Positions 1-9,732 of a DNA stretch of 64,000 bases are shown here, one piece after another. The stretch covers positions 24,418 through 88,417 of the forward strand of contig CAILLK010000013.1 in assembly GCA_903835005.1 (NCBI GenBank), in the 5' to 3' direction. Numbering within the stretch: position 1 is the first letter of the stretch; each line of letters starts with the position of its first letter. The position numbers and the translations under genes are program-made. The stretch comes from an uncultured Bacteroidota bacterium (lineage in GTDB: Bacteria; Bacteroidota; Bacteroidia; Chitinophagales; Chitinophagaceae). Under the pieces are notes generated by a model, which searched no databases, was not told the DNA's origin, and saw only the letters and a program-made list of their open reading frames with translations.

Positions 1-24
1 CGCCTGATTAATACTATTTATTTT

Positions 25-1437
25 ATGGATAATAAAACAAGCAGGTGCAGACCTGTGCTGAAGCTATTCAGGCTTTTGGTGCTGCCTCTGTATTTCCTGC
101 CATTGCACAGTACTGCCCAGGTACTTAATTTATACGATGCAGTAAATAAATCGGTTGCCAATTATCCGCTACTGCAGCAAAGGCAGGCAGAAGTATCGGC
201 TGGCCGTGCACATGTGACTACCATTAATGGCAATCGCCTGCCAATGTTAATATTGCAGGATCAAGCCACAATTGGTTCCGACAATTCGATCCAGGGGCCC
301 TACTTCTCAATGGGCATGGTACCTTCTACTCCAGGCAGTTACAGTTCGGTATCGGGTAGCCCTATAGCGGGTAATGTTGCTATATCTTTTCTTAAATGGG
401 AATTCTTCACCTTCGGATACTACAATGCGCAACAGCAGGATGCCAGATCGCAACTGGCTGTAAATGTGGCCAACCTGAATAGTGATAAATACCTGCTTAC
501 CCAGAATATCGTATCCTTATATCTCGACTGGCTGAAAAAATACAGGTTATTACAGATTCAGAATGAAAATATGCAGCGGGCGCAGGTAATATTTACTGCA
601 ATCAGAGCCACCGTTCTAAGCGGGTTAAAGCCGGGAGTTGACAGCAGTACCGCCAGCGCCTCATATGCTGATGCCCGTATCAGCTACCTTCAGGCGCTCG
701 ATAATTTTAACTATGACCGGATAACAATTGCCAGCTACACAGGTGCTAATGCAAACGGCCTGGTGCCGGATACGTCTATTTTAACACCATCATTATTGCT
801 AAATCCTGCTTTCCTGCAAAGGTCCGACAGCGTTATCCGGGACCACCCGCTGCTTGAGGTTTACCAGAAACAGTATGAGCAGCAATTGGCAGAGAATAAT
901 ACAATAGCCAAAAAATACCTGCCCAGGGTGAGTTTTGATGGCGCTACATGGATGCGCAGCTCCGGCATATCACCCACAGGCGTTTATCCCGATGACCTGG
1001 CTTATGGTATGCCCTACAGCAGGTCGAATTATTTGCTGGGGCTGAGTTTGAGCTATAACATCTTCGACCTGAAACACCGGCACGATGAACTGGCGGAGGG
1101 CAGACTGCTGGCTCAGGCAAGGCAGAATGCAGTGCAGACCGAACAGCTATCGCTGGATGCCATGATGCAGCAGGCCAATTCAACTTATGCTACAACCCTG
1201 GAGAAGCTGAAAGAGATTCCCGTTCAGTTGTCTTCAGCTAGCCAGGCCTACGGACAGCAGACGGCGCTTTACAGGGCAGGGTTGAATACGCTGATAGACG
1301 TAACGAACGCGCAATATGCACTGCTGCAGGCTGAGACAAGCTATGTGAACATGCAGGATGAACTGCTGCAACTGCTCTATATACGAGCCGGACTCAGCGG
1401 GCAATCTGATATTTTCTTACAAAATTTTAAACATTAA
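25..1437 (+). CDS. TolC-family outer-membrane efflux protein
   Basis: Outer-membrane channel of a tripartite efflux pump, 470 aa. Residues 1-32 form a signal peptide (basic start, hydrophobic core, cleavage near STAQ). The remainder has the long amphipathic, Gln/Ala/Leu-rich helical segments of outer-membrane efflux proteins in two similar halves, ending in a conserved-looking stretch with YRAGLNTLIDVTNAQYAL. It lies 3 bases before the RND pump gene, followed by the adaptor, so the three form one operon. Family call is strong; the substrate cannot be read from the sequence. No local regulator gene is seen upstream, but only 24 bases precede it. Confidence 0.93.
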   Translation: MDNKTSRCRPVLKLFRLLVLPLYFLPLHSTAQVLNLYDAVNKSVANYPLLQQRQAEVSAGRAHVTTINGNRLPMLILQDQATIGSDNSIQGPYFSMGMVPSTPGSYSSVSGSPIAGNVAISFLKWEFFTFGYYNAQQQDARSQLAVNVANLNSDKYLLTQNIVSLYLDWLKKYRLLQIQNENMQRAQVIFTAIRATVLSGLKPGVDSSTASASYADARISYLQALDNFNYDRITIASYTGANANGLVPDTSILTPSLLLNPAFLQRSDSVIRDHPLLEVYQKQYEQQLAENNTIAKKYLPRVSFDGATWMRSSGISPTGVYPDDLAYGMPYSRSNYLLGLSLSYNIFDLKHRHDELAEGRLLAQARQNAVQTEQLSLDAMMQQANSTYATTLEKLKEIPVQLSSASQAYGQQTALYRAGLNTLIDVTNAQYALLQAETSYVNMQDELLQLLYIRAGLSGQSDIFLQNFKH

Positions 1438-1440
1438 TTT

Positions 1441-4400
1441 ATGAAGAGCTTGATAAAAGCAGCGCTCCGAAGGCCAATTACCATTCTTGTTATTGTATCA
1501 GCGGTATTTTTTGGCTCTTTCTTAGCCATAAATTCCATCCAGATTGATATTTTCCCGAAGCTGAATCTGCCGGTAATTTATGTCATAGAACCCTATGCCG
1601 GTATGACGCCTCAGCAGATGGAAGGTTTTTTCTCCACCCGCCTTTCAGACCAATTTTTATATGTGAGCGGTATCAAAAACATCAGCAGTAAAAACATCCA
1701 GGGTATCAGTATTTTAAAACTGGTTTTCTTTGAAAAAACAGATATGGCTGAAGCATCGGCAGAAGTTGCGGTGCAACTGAACCGGGCACAGCAGTTTTTT
1801 CCGCCGGGAGCGCTGCCGCCACAGGTCATCCGTTTCGATGCATCGTCACTGCCGGTGGGCACACTTGTATTCAGCAGCACAGATAAGCATCTTGAAGAAA
1901 TTCACGACCTGGCTGTAACCCGTATACGGCCGTTTTTCTCCACTATTGCCGGGCTATCTGCCCCGCCGCCCATTGGCTCTAACCAGCGCACAGTAGTGAT
2001 CAACATCAGCCCCGAAAAATTAAGGAGCTACAACCTCACACCCGATGAAGTTGTGAATGTTATGACCCACAATAATATCACAGCGCCATCGGGCAATATC
2101 GGCATTGGCAACACTTACTACATGGTTACCACCAATGCCCTTGAAAGCACCATTTCGGCATTCGGTGATATACCCATACGGTCGGATAATGCCAGTACGG
2201 TTTTTCTGCACGATATCGCTACTATTGAAGATGGCGCCGATGTTACAACCGGTTATGCTCTTGTAAACGGCAGGCGGTCGATATATATGCCTATTGTAAA
2301 AACACCCGATGCCTCGACCTGGGAAGTAGTTCAGAAGCTTAAGGCAAAATTGCCGGAAATGCAAAGCCTGCTGCCTGATGATGTGCACCTTAGCTATGAA
2401 TTCGACCAGTCGGTATTTGTGATCAACTCGGTAAAAAGCATTATCTCGGAAGGGGCTATAGGCGCTATTCTTACCGCACTTATGATCCTTCTTTTCCTGC
2501 GCGACTGGCGGAGTTGTATCATAGTGGTTATTACCATTCCGCTTGCTATTTTCAGTGCAGTATTTCTGCTGAAAATGGCCGGTCAGACAATCAATATTAT
2601 GACCCTGGGAGGGCTTGCACTTGCCATAGGTATACTGGTTGATGAAAGCACCGTGACCATTGAAAATATTCACCAGCACCTGGAAATGGGCAAGAGTAAG
2701 CGGGTAGCCATTCTCGAGGCTTGCGAAGAAATCGCATTGCCTAAATTACTGATCCTGTTAAGCATCCTTGCCGTATTTGTTCCGGCGGCTTTAATGACCG
2801 GAGTGCCCAGAGCTATGTTTGTGCCGCTGTCTCTGGCGGTAGGTTTTGCCATGATCTCCTCCTTTCTGTTGTCGCAGACACTTGTTCCCATTATCTCCAA
2901 CTGGTTGCTGAAAGAAGGAATGTATCAGCATCAAAATAAAACAACAGGGAACCTTCCCATCTATGACCCGGACGAAAAGCAGGAAAAACCAGAAGTAGAG
3001 CATGCGAATGGTAATTTCTTTGACCGGATCAGGACCAGGTTTTTGTGGAACCTCAGGAAAATGAGCCGAAAGAAAAGGCGGAATGTAAGCCTCTACCTTA
3101 TTGTTGTTCTTGCCCTCACCGGAACCTGTTTTTTATGGATCGGGAAAGACCTCTTACCTAAAACCAATAACGGGCAATACCAGATTAAGTTCCGCCTGCC
3201 TGATGGTACCCGTATGGAGCGTACAGAGCTTATGATGCATGATGCACTGATGCTTTTAGACAGCATTACCGGTAATCATGTTGAGATCAGCTCGGCCTAT
3301 GTGGGCATGATGCCGCCCAACTATGCCACCTGCAACCTGTATGTTTTTAACAGTGGCTATAATGAGGCCTCGCTCCAGATTCAGCTGGATGACCATTTTA
3401 AAATGGACAAGGACAAGTTTCAGGAGCTGGTACGCGCCACCATACACAACAGGTTGCCTGATGTAAAGATTTCTTTTGAACCTATTGAACTCACAGAGAA
3501 GATAATGAGCCAGGGAGCAGCTACGCCTGTGGAGATAGAAGTGGGCGGTAAAAACATGCAGGAGATTGAAGACTATGCCAACAGGCTTGTTGCAGAACTG
3601 AAAAAGGTACCCTTCATGCGCGACGTTCAGATAGAACAGCCTTTAAAGTACCCTACAGTGCGCATCATACTCGACCGTTATAAGATAGCACAGATGGGGC
3701 TGAAGCTGCAGGATGTATCGAGGTCGGTATCTGATTTTACATCATCAAGCCGCTACACCGAGAAAAACCTGTGGCTGGATACAAAGAATGCCTATTCCTA
3801 CCAGGTACAAGCACAGGTGCCATCTTATAAAATGAACAGCATAGATGACTTCAAAGAAATACCATTGCAGGTGGGGCAAACAGGGCTTGTGTTGCAGGAT
3901 GTGGCTACTTTTCAGGTTGATACCCTGCCGGGCGAGTATGACCGAAGCGGGCAAAGACGGTTTGTAACAGTAAGCGCAGGTTTGTATAAAACCGATCTTG
4001 GCAGGGGTACAAAAGAAGTGAATAAGGCCATAACCTCACTGGGGCAATTGCCCAAAGGGCTGGTAGCCGAAGTAAAGGGGATGTCAAACCTGCTGACCGA
4101 AACTCTGGATAGCCTGCAGAGCGGTTTATTGCTGGCTATTATTGTTATATTCTTATTGCTTTCAGCCAATTATCAGTCTTTCCGGGCTGCCTTTGCTGTA
4201 TTGTCATCTGTACCGGCTGTATTACTTGGGTCACTGGTTATTTTGTTGCTCACGGGCTGCACCCTTAATCTGCAGTCTTATATGGGTATTATCATGTCCA
4301 CTGGTGTATCTGTGGCCAATGCTCTACTGATAGTAAGTAATGCGGAAAAGCTCAGGTACGAATACAATAATGATGTAGTGAGAGCAGCAACAGTAAGTGC

Positions 4401-4662
4401 ATCTGTAAGACTGCGCCCCATATTGATGACCAGCCTTGCAATGATTGTAGGTATGATACCCATGGCCAGTGGCTGGGGCGAAGCCGGCGACCAGACAGCC
4501 CCGCTTGGCAGGGCGGTTATAGGCGGGCTTATCGCTTCCACATTTGCTTCCCTTTTTATTGTACCGCAATGTTATATCCTGCTCAGGCAGAAATCTTCAT
4601 TAAAATCACCGTCTTTATTACCTGAAAAGCACAGCCATCGCACTGATCATAAAGACAATTAA
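1441..4662 (+). CDS. RND efflux transporter permease (AcrB/HAE-like)
   Basis: Inner-membrane proton-driven pump, 1073 aa, normal length for the family. One N-terminal TM helix (residues 12-32) is followed by a large periplasmic domain, a TM bundle (about 335-490), a second periplasmic domain and a final TM bundle (about 890-1040). The TM4 segment AIGILVDESTVTIENI carries the acidic residue used in the proton relay of this superfamily. A hydrophilic linker near residues 490-540 (KTTGNLPIYDPDEKQEK) is an ordinary lineage insertion. Third partner genes lie immediately up- and downstream. The TM4 motif points to the drug/solvent (HAE) type rather than the metal (CzcA) type, but specificity is not certain. 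Confidence 0.95.
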   Translation: MKSLIKAALRRPITILVIVSAVFFGSFLAINSIQIDIFPKLNLPVIYVIEPYAGMTPQQMEGFFSTRLSDQFLYVSGIKNISSKNIQGISILKLVFFEKTDMAEASAEVAVQLNRAQQFFPPGALPPQVIRFDASSLPVGTLVFSSTDKHLEEIHDLAVTRIRPFFSTIAGLSAPPPIGSNQRTVVINISPEKLRSYNLTPDEVVNVMTHNNITAPSGNIGIGNTYYMVTTNALESTISAFGDIPIRSDNASTVFLHDIATIEDGADVTTGYALVNGRRSIYMPIVKTPDASTWEVVQKLKAKLPEMQSLLPDDVHLSYEFDQSVFVINSVKSIISEGAIGAILTALMILLFLRDWRSCIIVVITIPLAIFSAVFLLKMAGQTINIMTLGGLALAIGILVDESTVTIENIHQHLEMGKSKRVAILEACEEIALPKLLILLSILAVFVPAALMTGVPRAMFVPLSLAVGFAMISSFLLSQTLVPIISNWLLKEGMYQHQNKTTGNLPIYDPDEKQEKPEVEHANGNFFDRIRTRFLWNLRKMSRKKRRNVSLYLIVVLALTGTCFLWIGKDLLPKTNNGQYQIKFRLPDGTRMERTELMMHDALMLLDSITGNHVEISSAYVGMMPPNYATCNLYVFNSGYNEASLQIQLDDHFKMDKDKFQELVRATIHNRLPDVKISFEPIELTEKIMSQGAATPVEIEVGGKNMQEIEDYANRLVAELKKVPFMRDVQIEQPLKYPTVRIILDRYKIAQMGLKLQDVSRSVSDFTSSSRYTEKNLWLDTKNAYSYQVQAQVPSYKMNSIDDFKEIPLQVGQTGLVLQDVATFQVDTLPGEYDRSGQRRFVTVSAGLYKTDLGRGTKEVNKAITSLGQLPKGLVAEVKGMSNLLTETLDSLQSGLLLAIIVIFLLLSANYQSFRAAFAVLSSVPAVLLGSLVILLLTGCTLNLQSYMGIIMSTGVSVANALLIVSNAEKLRYEYNNDVVRAATVSASVRLRPILMTSLAMIVGMIPMASGWGEAGDQTAPLGRAVIGGLIASTFASLFIVPQCYILLRQKSSLKSPSLLPEKHSHRTDHKDN

Positions 4663-4688
4663 TCAAACCATTTTTAAATCTGTATACA

Positions 4689-5795
4689 ATGATTCAAAAT
4701 AATAACAGGACCAGCAGGTTTCAGTTCATAACTACACTGGGCATTATAGCTTTATTCTGCTCTTGTGGCAGTAAGGAAGAAGACAAAAAAAACAGTGCAG
4801 CTCCGGAAAAGAAAACGTATGCTACAATGGCTTTGCAAATGCGGCAGATCAGCGGCAATGTGCAGTTGCCGGGAGTAATGCAGCCTTTTCAGTTTGTGCA
4901 GCTTTTTCCTAAAATCAGCGGTTTTGTAAAAACTGTGGCGGTAGACAGAGGCTCTGTAGTGCGGCAGGGACAACTGCTCATAACACTTGAAGCTCCCGAA
5001 GTGGAGCAGCAGGTGGCTGCGGCAAAGCAGAAGTATCTGCAGGCCGATGCCATATATGTGAACAGTAAAGACAGGTATCGCCGTCTGCTGGAGACAAGCC
5101 TCACACCAGGTACTATTTCACCTTATGACCTTGAGGCTGCCGCCTCAAAAAAACAGGGCGACAGCGCTACTGCGCAAGGCGAATTAGCCAACTTTAAAGC
5201 ACAGGAAACAATGAGGAATTACCTTACTGTTACTGCGCCATTTGATGGTGTTATCACCGAGCGCAATGTGCATCCCGGAGCGTTGGCCGGGCCAGGAGCG
5301 CAAAATGCCAAACCCATGCTGGTATTGCAACAGTTGTCAAAACTACGCCTCGTTGTAGACATACCGGAACAATATGCCACACAGGTTAAAGTTGGTGATA
5401 AAGTACATTATAAGGCTAACTCACTGCCCGGGCAGGACTTTACAGGCGAGGTATCGCGCTCCTCACAAAGTCTGAGCAGCAACTACCGCTCCGAGACAAT
5501 TGAAATAGATGTGGATAACGGGGACAACCTGTTTAAGCCCGGCATGTTTGCCGAAGTGATACTGCCGACAAGTGGCAGTGCCAATGCCTTTGTAGTACCC
5601 AAATCGGCTGTGGTTACCACCACTGAAAGAAAGTATGTAGTGGCTGTTAAAAATAGCATAGCAAAATGGGTGGACCTATCGGAGGGCAACCAGAGCAAGG
5701 ATTCTACTGAAATTTTTGTGAACCTGAGTAATGGCGATCAGGTAATAACCAATGCTTCCTACCGGATAAAAGACGGAGAAAAAATTAATGAATAA
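4689..5795 (+). CDS. RND efflux periplasmic adaptor (membrane fusion protein)
   Basis: Adaptor that bridges pump and outer-membrane channel, 368 aa. The start IIALFCSCGS resembles a lipobox, so the protein is probably lipid-anchored at Cys24 or Cys26. It has the usual order: barrel-sandwich/lipoyl half (SGFVKTVAVDRGSVVRQGQ), a coiled-coil hairpin (about 105-165), the second lipoyl half (VTAPFDGVITERNVHPGA) and a beta-barrel with a membrane-proximal domain to the C-terminus. It follows the pump gene by 26 bases in the same operon. Family assignment is strong; substrate unknown. Confidence 0.94.
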   Translation: MIQNNNRTSRFQFITTLGIIALFCSCGSKEEDKKNSAAPEKKTYATMALQMRQISGNVQLPGVMQPFQFVQLFPKISGFVKTVAVDRGSVVRQGQLLITLEAPEVEQQVAAAKQKYLQADAIYVNSKDRYRRLLETSLTPGTISPYDLEAAASKKQGDSATAQGELANFKAQETMRNYLTVTAPFDGVITERNVHPGALAGPGAQNAKPMLVLQQLSKLRLVVDIPEQYATQVKVGDKVHYKANSLPGQDFTGEVSRSSQSLSSNYRSETIEIDVDNGDNLFKPGMFAEVILPTSGSANAFVVPKSAVVTTTERKYVVAVKNSIAKWVDLSEGNQSKDSTEIFVNLSNGDQVITNASYRIKDGEKINE

Positions 5796-5868
5796 CTGGC
5801 ATAACTGCCAGGAATCTTTATTTAAAATATCAGGAGTATATCGTTTAACAATCGAAAAATCCTTTAAA

Positions 5869-6003
5869 ATGAAAAGGAACTTATTAGTTATTTTGGAAAT
5901 TGTTCTGATCATGCTGTCGCTCATTTATATGGAGTCAAAATGCAATGCCCCGGCTAATGATAATGATGCTCAGGGCAAAATTGGCAGTCAGAAAAAGTGG
6001 TAA
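5869..6003 (+). CDS. small single-pass membrane protein, 44 aa
   Basis: A 44-residue reading frame starting MKRNLLVILEIVLIMLSLIY: one hydrophobic helix followed by a short polar tail. An in-frame ATG at 5788 overlaps the adaptor gene and would add 27 non-hydrophobic residues, so the internal ATG giving a clean signal anchor is preferred. It sits 73 bases after the adaptor gene and just before a terminator hairpin, so it may be the last gene of the efflux operon. No family recognised. Confidence 0.5.
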   Translation: MKRNLLVILEIVLIMLSLIYMESKCNAPANDNDAQGKIGSQKKW

Positions 6004-6042
6004 TACAGTAGAAATCCAATCCATCAAATGGATGGTCAGTAG

Positions 6043-6068
6043 CCCGGGAAGTGTTATCACTTTCCGGG
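6043..6068. terminator. hairpin terminator between convergent genes
   Basis: CCCGGGAAGTG and CACTTTCCGGG form an 11-bp stem (one G-T pair) around the loop TTAT, followed by TTTAATTT. It lies between the plus-strand efflux operon and the minus-strand DUF2061 gene, so it probably ends the efflux operon and may work in both directions. Confidence 0.7.
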
Positions 6069-6069
6069 T

Positions 6070-6312
6070 TTAATTTGAAATTTTACCCCATTTTATTTTA
6101 TCCCAGATCCGCTCATGGAAGAAATAGCCTATAGTGGTATATACATTGCTCACGATCATGAAACCCAGGGCTATTTGTATTTTGCCTGTAAAAATATAAA
6201 TGGATGTAAAATCAAGGATCAGGATAATGACTCTGTAACTGATAGTTTTTACCAATGTCCTTTTCAGTGTTTCGGTGGGGTGGGTCTTCCCGTTATCAGT
6301 TTTGTCGGTCAT
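6070..6312 (-). CDS. DUF2061 small membrane protein
   Basis: An 80-aa protein with the DUF2061 layout: a polar N-terminus, the segment RTLVKTISYRVIILILDF, two hydrophobic helices and a C-terminal HERIWDKIKWG motif. In several bacteria members lie beside sulfate-assimilation genes; here it follows the rhodanese/thioredoxin genes on the same strand with a gap of 89 bases, consistent with a sulfur connection. Molecular function unknown. Confidence 0.85.
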   Translation of the reverse strand: MTDKTDNGKTHPTETLKRTLVKTISYRVIILILDFTSIYIFTGKIQIALGFMIVSNVYTTIGYFFHERIWDKIKWGKISN

Positions 6313-6401
6313 AAAGGAAGTATTTATCCTCTAAAGGTAGCACAATAAATACCTACTATAGCATTGTAATTCTTCACTGATGCACTTCATTGCCTTTCAA
6401 T

Positions 6402-7145
6402 TCAGAGCCCTGTTTCTCTGAGCATTTCATCTTCCTTTATAGTTCCTTTGTGCGACCATACCAGCTTACCGTTATTATATAATTCCAGGTAAGGGATATC
6501 TGAAATATTTTTTTGTTTCAGCAGGCTTTTATTTTCGTCGGCATCTATCTTCAGTAATGTTAATTTCTCTTTCTTTTTATCTGCAAAAGCCTCAAGAATA
6601 GGCAACATCTTTTTGCATGGAGCACACCAATGTGCATTGTAATCAACAAGCACATAGTTGTTTTTAGAAACTGCCTGAGTAAAGGCTTCTGTAGTCATGC
6701 CAATATAGGCATTATCCGATGCGCCAGCCAAAGGTTTTCCAGAACTCTCCCATTTCATTATGCCGCCATCCAGGTTGTAGATTGTTTTAAAACCCATTTC
6801 CTGCAGCTTATCTGCTGCTGCCGCACTGCGGCTTCCGGCTTTGCAATACACCATTACCGGTTTATTCTTATCAAGCTTTGCTGCCTGCTGCTCAAAACTG
6901 TTGTCCCTGATGTTGAGGTTTACGGCATTCTTCAGATGCCCGCCGCCATATTCCTCAGGTGTCCGCACGTCCACAAGTTGAGCCGTTGCATCGCTTGTTA
7001 GTTTCTTATCAAATTCATCGGCAGACAAGGTGCTTTTTACCGAACCTCCTGTTGTTGATTCATTGGTCTGGCCGCCGGTATTGTTCTGGCAGGATGCCAG
7101 ATTTACTGCCAGTATCATTATTGCTATTGAAAATATCTTTTTCAT
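6402..7145 (-). CDS. rhodanese-thioredoxin fusion lipoprotein
   Basis: Exported lipoprotein of 247 aa. The signal peptide ends in the lipobox LASC (Cys19). Residues about 38-138 form a rhodanese domain with active-site loop CKAGSRS (Cys101), which would carry a persulfide. Residues about 150-247 form a thioredoxin domain with WCAPCKK (Cys174/Cys177) and a cis-Pro loop (SDIPYLELY). The fusion suggests sulfur transfer at Cys101 with reduction by the attached thioredoxin in the periplasm. It is the third gene after the soluble thioredoxin and the CoADR-like gene on the same strand, 19 bases after the latter. Domains are certain; the physiological substrate is inferred. Confidence 0.92.
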   Translation of the reverse strand: MKKIFSIAIMILAVNLASCQNNTGGQTNESTTGGSVKSTLSADEFDKKLTSDATAQLVDVRTPEEYGGGHLKNAVNLNIRDNSFEQQAAKLDKNKPVMVYCKAGSRSAAAADKLQEMGFKTIYNLDGGIMKWESSGKPLAGASDNAYIGMTTEAFTQAVSKNNYVLVDYNAHWCAPCKKMLPILEAFADKKKEKLTLLKIDADENKSLLKQKNISDIPYLELYNNGKLVWSHKGTIKEDEMLRETGL

Positions 7146-7164
7146 CCTTAAAAATTCAGAGTTG

Positions 7165-8832
7165 TTATGATTGCAGTAATTCAGTTTCTTTATTGCATGC
7201 TATCCAGAGTTTATATCCTCCTGATAAGTTCAAAACAGAATCGAATCCGTTCTGCTTTAAAATCCTTTGTGCCAGGTAGCCCCTTAAGCCCGCCTCACAG
7301 TAAATAAAGATATTGCGGTCTGTGGATAATTCTGAAAGTCTCTCTCTTAATTCATCTACCGGAAGATTTATTGATCCGGGTATATTGCCATTGTTATACT
7401 CTTCTTTTGTCCGCACATCTATCAGCAGATCATCAGGCTTTATTTTCCCGAATTCATTCCAGTAGAATACATTGAGCTTGCCCTGTAGTATATTTTCTGC
7501 TGCAAATCCCGCCATGTTCACCGGGTCTTTGGCCGAGGAGTAGGGTGGTGCATAGGCGTGCTCAAATTCTTCCAGGTCATAGATAGTGCCATTGCGTTTT
7601 ATAGTAGCTGCCAGTACATCCAGCCGCTTATCTGCTCCGTCATAACCCGCTACCTGGGCTCCAAGTAATCTGCCGTTTTCAGGAGAGAAAGCAATCTGTA
7701 TGGTCATCTGTTGTGAGCCCGGGTAATAGCCTGCATGAGAACCACTGTGAGTAGTAGAAACAATATTATTTATTCCTGCTGCTGTAAGGTGCTTCGATGA
7801 TGTCCCTGCTGTGCCAACCGTCATGTCAAACACCTTAACTATCGCTGTATTTATGGAGCCATGGTATTGCTGCACATTGCCCGTTACTATATTATTGGCG
7901 CATATGCGGCCTTGTTTATTGGCAGGCCCGGCCAGGTAGGTAATCATTGATTGCCCGGTAATGGGGTTTTTAAATTCAATCGCATCTCCTACCGCATAGA
8001 TATCGGGGTCAGAAGTCTGCAGATATTCATTCACCCATATTCCTTTTGCCTCACCAATTTTTAATCCTGCAGCAGTTGCGAGCCTGGTATCGGGCCGAAC
8101 GCCAATGGAAAGGATTACTACATCAGCTTCAATTATTTCGCCTGAATTCAGCAGTACCATTAATCCTTTATCAGATTTATCAAACCCTGATACTGCATTA
8201 CTGAGTTTAAGGGTTACCCCCTTTGAACGGATGTGTTGTTGTACCAGAGCAGCTACCGGATAATCGAGGGGGGCCATAACCTGGTCGCCCATTTCCACAA
8301 TCGTCACGTTCATGCCTATATCCTTCAGGTTTTCTGCCATCTCCAGGCCAATGAAACCAGCGCCGATTATAACTGCATTCCCTGATTTTTTATCCTGAAC
8401 ATAGTTTTTGATATAGTCGGTATCATTTACATTCCTCAACGTAAAAATACCTTCACTATTAATACCTGGCAGTGGAGGCCTTAAGGGCTCTGCGCCGGGC
8501 GATAAAACCAGTTTGTCGTAGGTTTCGTCATAAGTCTGGCCGGTTGCCTGATTCCTTGCGGTAATTGTTTTCTGAGCAGGATTTATGGCTGTTACTTCAG
8601 TTAATACTCGTACATCAATGTTGAAACGCTTCTTGAATGAAGCCGCTGACTGCACAAACAGTTTATTCCTGTCTTTGATTACTTCGCCTATATAATAAGG
8701 CAATCCGCAATTGGCATAAGATATATACTCTCCTTTCTCAAAAATCACTATTTCTGCGTGTTCATCAAGCCTCCTCAGCCTGGCAGCTGTACTGGCCCCA
8801 CCGGCTACTGCACCTACAATTATGTACTTCAT
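7165..8832 (-). CDS. CoA-disulfide reductase-like flavoprotein with C-terminal rhodanese
   Basis: A 555-aa FAD/NAD(P)H oxidoreductase. Residues 1-450 are the disulfide-reductase fold: FAD-binding GAVAGGASTAARLR at the N-terminus, NAD(P)-binding VIIGAGFIGLEMAENL near 155, and the redox Cys42 in SYANCGLPYY, the single-cysteine motif of CoA-disulfide reductases. Residues about 460-550 are a rhodanese domain with loop CEAGLRG (Cys512). Members of this CoADR-RHD group act on CoA or protein persulfides/polysulfides. It is flanked by thioredoxin and rhodanese genes on the same strand, supporting a role in handling sulfane sulfur. Fold and cysteines seen directly; exact substrate inferred. Confidence 0.93.
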   Translation of the reverse strand: MKYIIVGAVAGGASTAARLRRLDEHAEIVIFEKGEYISYANCGLPYYIGEVIKDRNKLFVQSAASFKKRFNIDVRVLTEVTAINPAQKTITARNQATGQTYDETYDKLVLSPGAEPLRPPLPGINSEGIFTLRNVNDTDYIKNYVQDKKSGNAVIIGAGFIGLEMAENLKDIGMNVTIVEMGDQVMAPLDYPVAALVQQHIRSKGVTLKLSNAVSGFDKSDKGLMVLLNSGEIIEADVVILSIGVRPDTRLATAAGLKIGEAKGIWVNEYLQTSDPDIYAVGDAIEFKNPITGQSMITYLAGPANKQGRICANNIVTGNVQQYHGSINTAIVKVFDMTVGTAGTSSKHLTAAGINNIVSTTHSGSHAGYYPGSQQMTIQIAFSPENGRLLGAQVAGYDGADKRLDVLAATIKRNGTIYDLEEFEHAYAPPYSSAKDPVNMAGFAAENILQGKLNVFYWNEFGKIKPDDLLIDVRTKEEYNNGNIPGSINLPVDELRERLSELSTDRNIFIYCEAGLRGYLAQRILKQNGFDSVLNLSGGYKLWIACNKETELLQS

Positions 8833-8856
8833 TTTTTTGTTGTTATTATCACTTCC

Positions 8857-9162
8857 TTAATTCGAATGCTCTTCTATAACACTTTTCAGATGATGGGCAG
8901 GTACTACCCCGGATTGCCGCCACAAGGTTTTCCCGTTTTTAAAGAGAATAAGTGTAGGCACCCCCGATATGTTATAACCATTGGCCAATTCCGGATTTTT
9001 ATCCACATCAATCTTAATGATAGTGGTCTTCTCTCCTACCGCATCTTTCACCTGCTTCAGAATTGGTGCCATCATTTTACATGGGCCGCACCATTCTGCC
9101 GAGAAATCAACCAGCACCGGCCGGGTATCGTTTATTATTTCTGTAAATGATTTCGTTTGCAT
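8857..9162 (-). CDS. trxA: thioredoxin
   Basis: Cytoplasmic thioredoxin of 101 aa with the active site WCGPCK (Cys25/Cys28), the buried Asp in VDFSAEW and the cis-Pro loop [10 protein letters not shown]. Initiation at the ATG for [10 protein letters not shown] gives normal family length; an in-frame upstream extension (31 residues) overlaps the previous gene and has no homologous character. Placed between a small membrane protein and the CoADR-like flavoprotein, it may be the reductant for the rhodanese/persulfide relay of this cluster. Confidence 0.95.
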   Translation of the reverse strand: MQTKSFTEIINDTRPVLVDFSAEWCGPCKMMAPILKQVKDAVGEKTTIIKIDVDKNPELANGYNISGVPTLILFKNGKTLWRQSGVVPAHHLKSVIEEHSN

Positions 9163-9167
9163 ATTGT

Positions 9168-9419
9168 TTATTTTATTTCTTCGTATTCTATGGGTGTTGC
9201 ATCCGATGGGGTCCTGCTTTTTCTCACAGGCGTATTGCAGCCTGAAGAGCCACAACAGCCGGTATCAGTTATTGCCTGGTACAGGAAGAACACACTGAAC
9301 AGCCCTATAGCCCATTCCTTGCTTTGTATGCCCATAACCAGCATCATTAATCCAAGCCCCAGTCTCACCATCCGCATCAGGTGCCAGTTGGTAAGCAGTC
9401 TTTGTTTCCATGTATTCAT
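9168..9419 (-). CDS. small membrane protein of the sulfur cluster (DUF2892/YgaP-like)
   Basis: An 83-aa protein with two predicted TM helices ([16 protein letters not shown] and [15 protein letters not shown]) and a cysteine-rich cytoplasmic end ([12 protein letters not shown]). It resembles the membrane module of YgaP-type rhodaneses, here as a separate gene. Its start overlaps the stop of the preceding rhodanese gene by 4 bases, so the two are translationally coupled. The CC..C cluster could accept persulfide sulfur; that is inference. Confidence 0.75.
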   Translation of the reverse strand: MNTWKQRLLTNWHLMRMVRLGLGLMMLVMGIQSKEWAIGLFSVFFLYQAITDTGCCGSSGCNTPVRKSRTPSDATPIEYEEIK

Positions 9420-9730
9420 TTTTCAAATTTTTTAAGATTCATCCAGCTTCCGCCATTGTGCACTTCTGTAAATCCGTTGGCCAGCAGCATTGATTTTGCT
9501 GAGCCGCTTCTCATACCAGATGCGCAGCAGGTGATAATCGGTTTGTCTTTTTTGAGTTGCTGCATCTGCGAAGAAAGCGCATTAAGCGGTATATTCTTCG
9601 ATCCCCTTACATGTCCGCCTGCATATTCACCTGTTGTGCGCACATCAATAATTACGCCTCCCCGGGCTATTACTTCGCCCAGATCAGCCTTCGGGCCTAT
9701 GCCCAGCATTTTTTTGATTGTAGCTATCAT
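9416..9730 (-). CDS. single-domain rhodanese
   Basis: A 104-aa rhodanese homology domain with IIDVRTTGEYAGGHV and the active loop CASGMRS (catalytic Cys69, preceded by Cys68). No signal peptide, so cytoplasmic. Two bases separate it from the upstream rhodanese gene and it overlaps the next membrane-protein gene by 4 bases. Single-domain rhodaneses of this type move sulfane sulfur from thiosulfate or persulfides to thiol acceptors. The tandem arrangement with a near-paralogue suggests duplication. Confidence 0.92.
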   Translation of the reverse strand: MIATIKKMLGIGPKADLGEVIARGGVIIDVRTTGEYAGGHVRGSKNIPLNALSSQMQQLKKDKPIITCCASGMRSGSAKSMLLANGFTEVHNGGSWMNLKKFEK

Positions 9731-9732
9731 TT

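Noticed and set aside
2020..2679. 219-aa frame opposite the RND pump gene
   Set aside because: Antisense shadow of a conserved pump with no recognisable protein features.
5788..5868. longer N-terminus for the 44-aa membrane protein
   Set aside because: Overlaps the adaptor gene and would put polar residues in front of a clean signal anchor.
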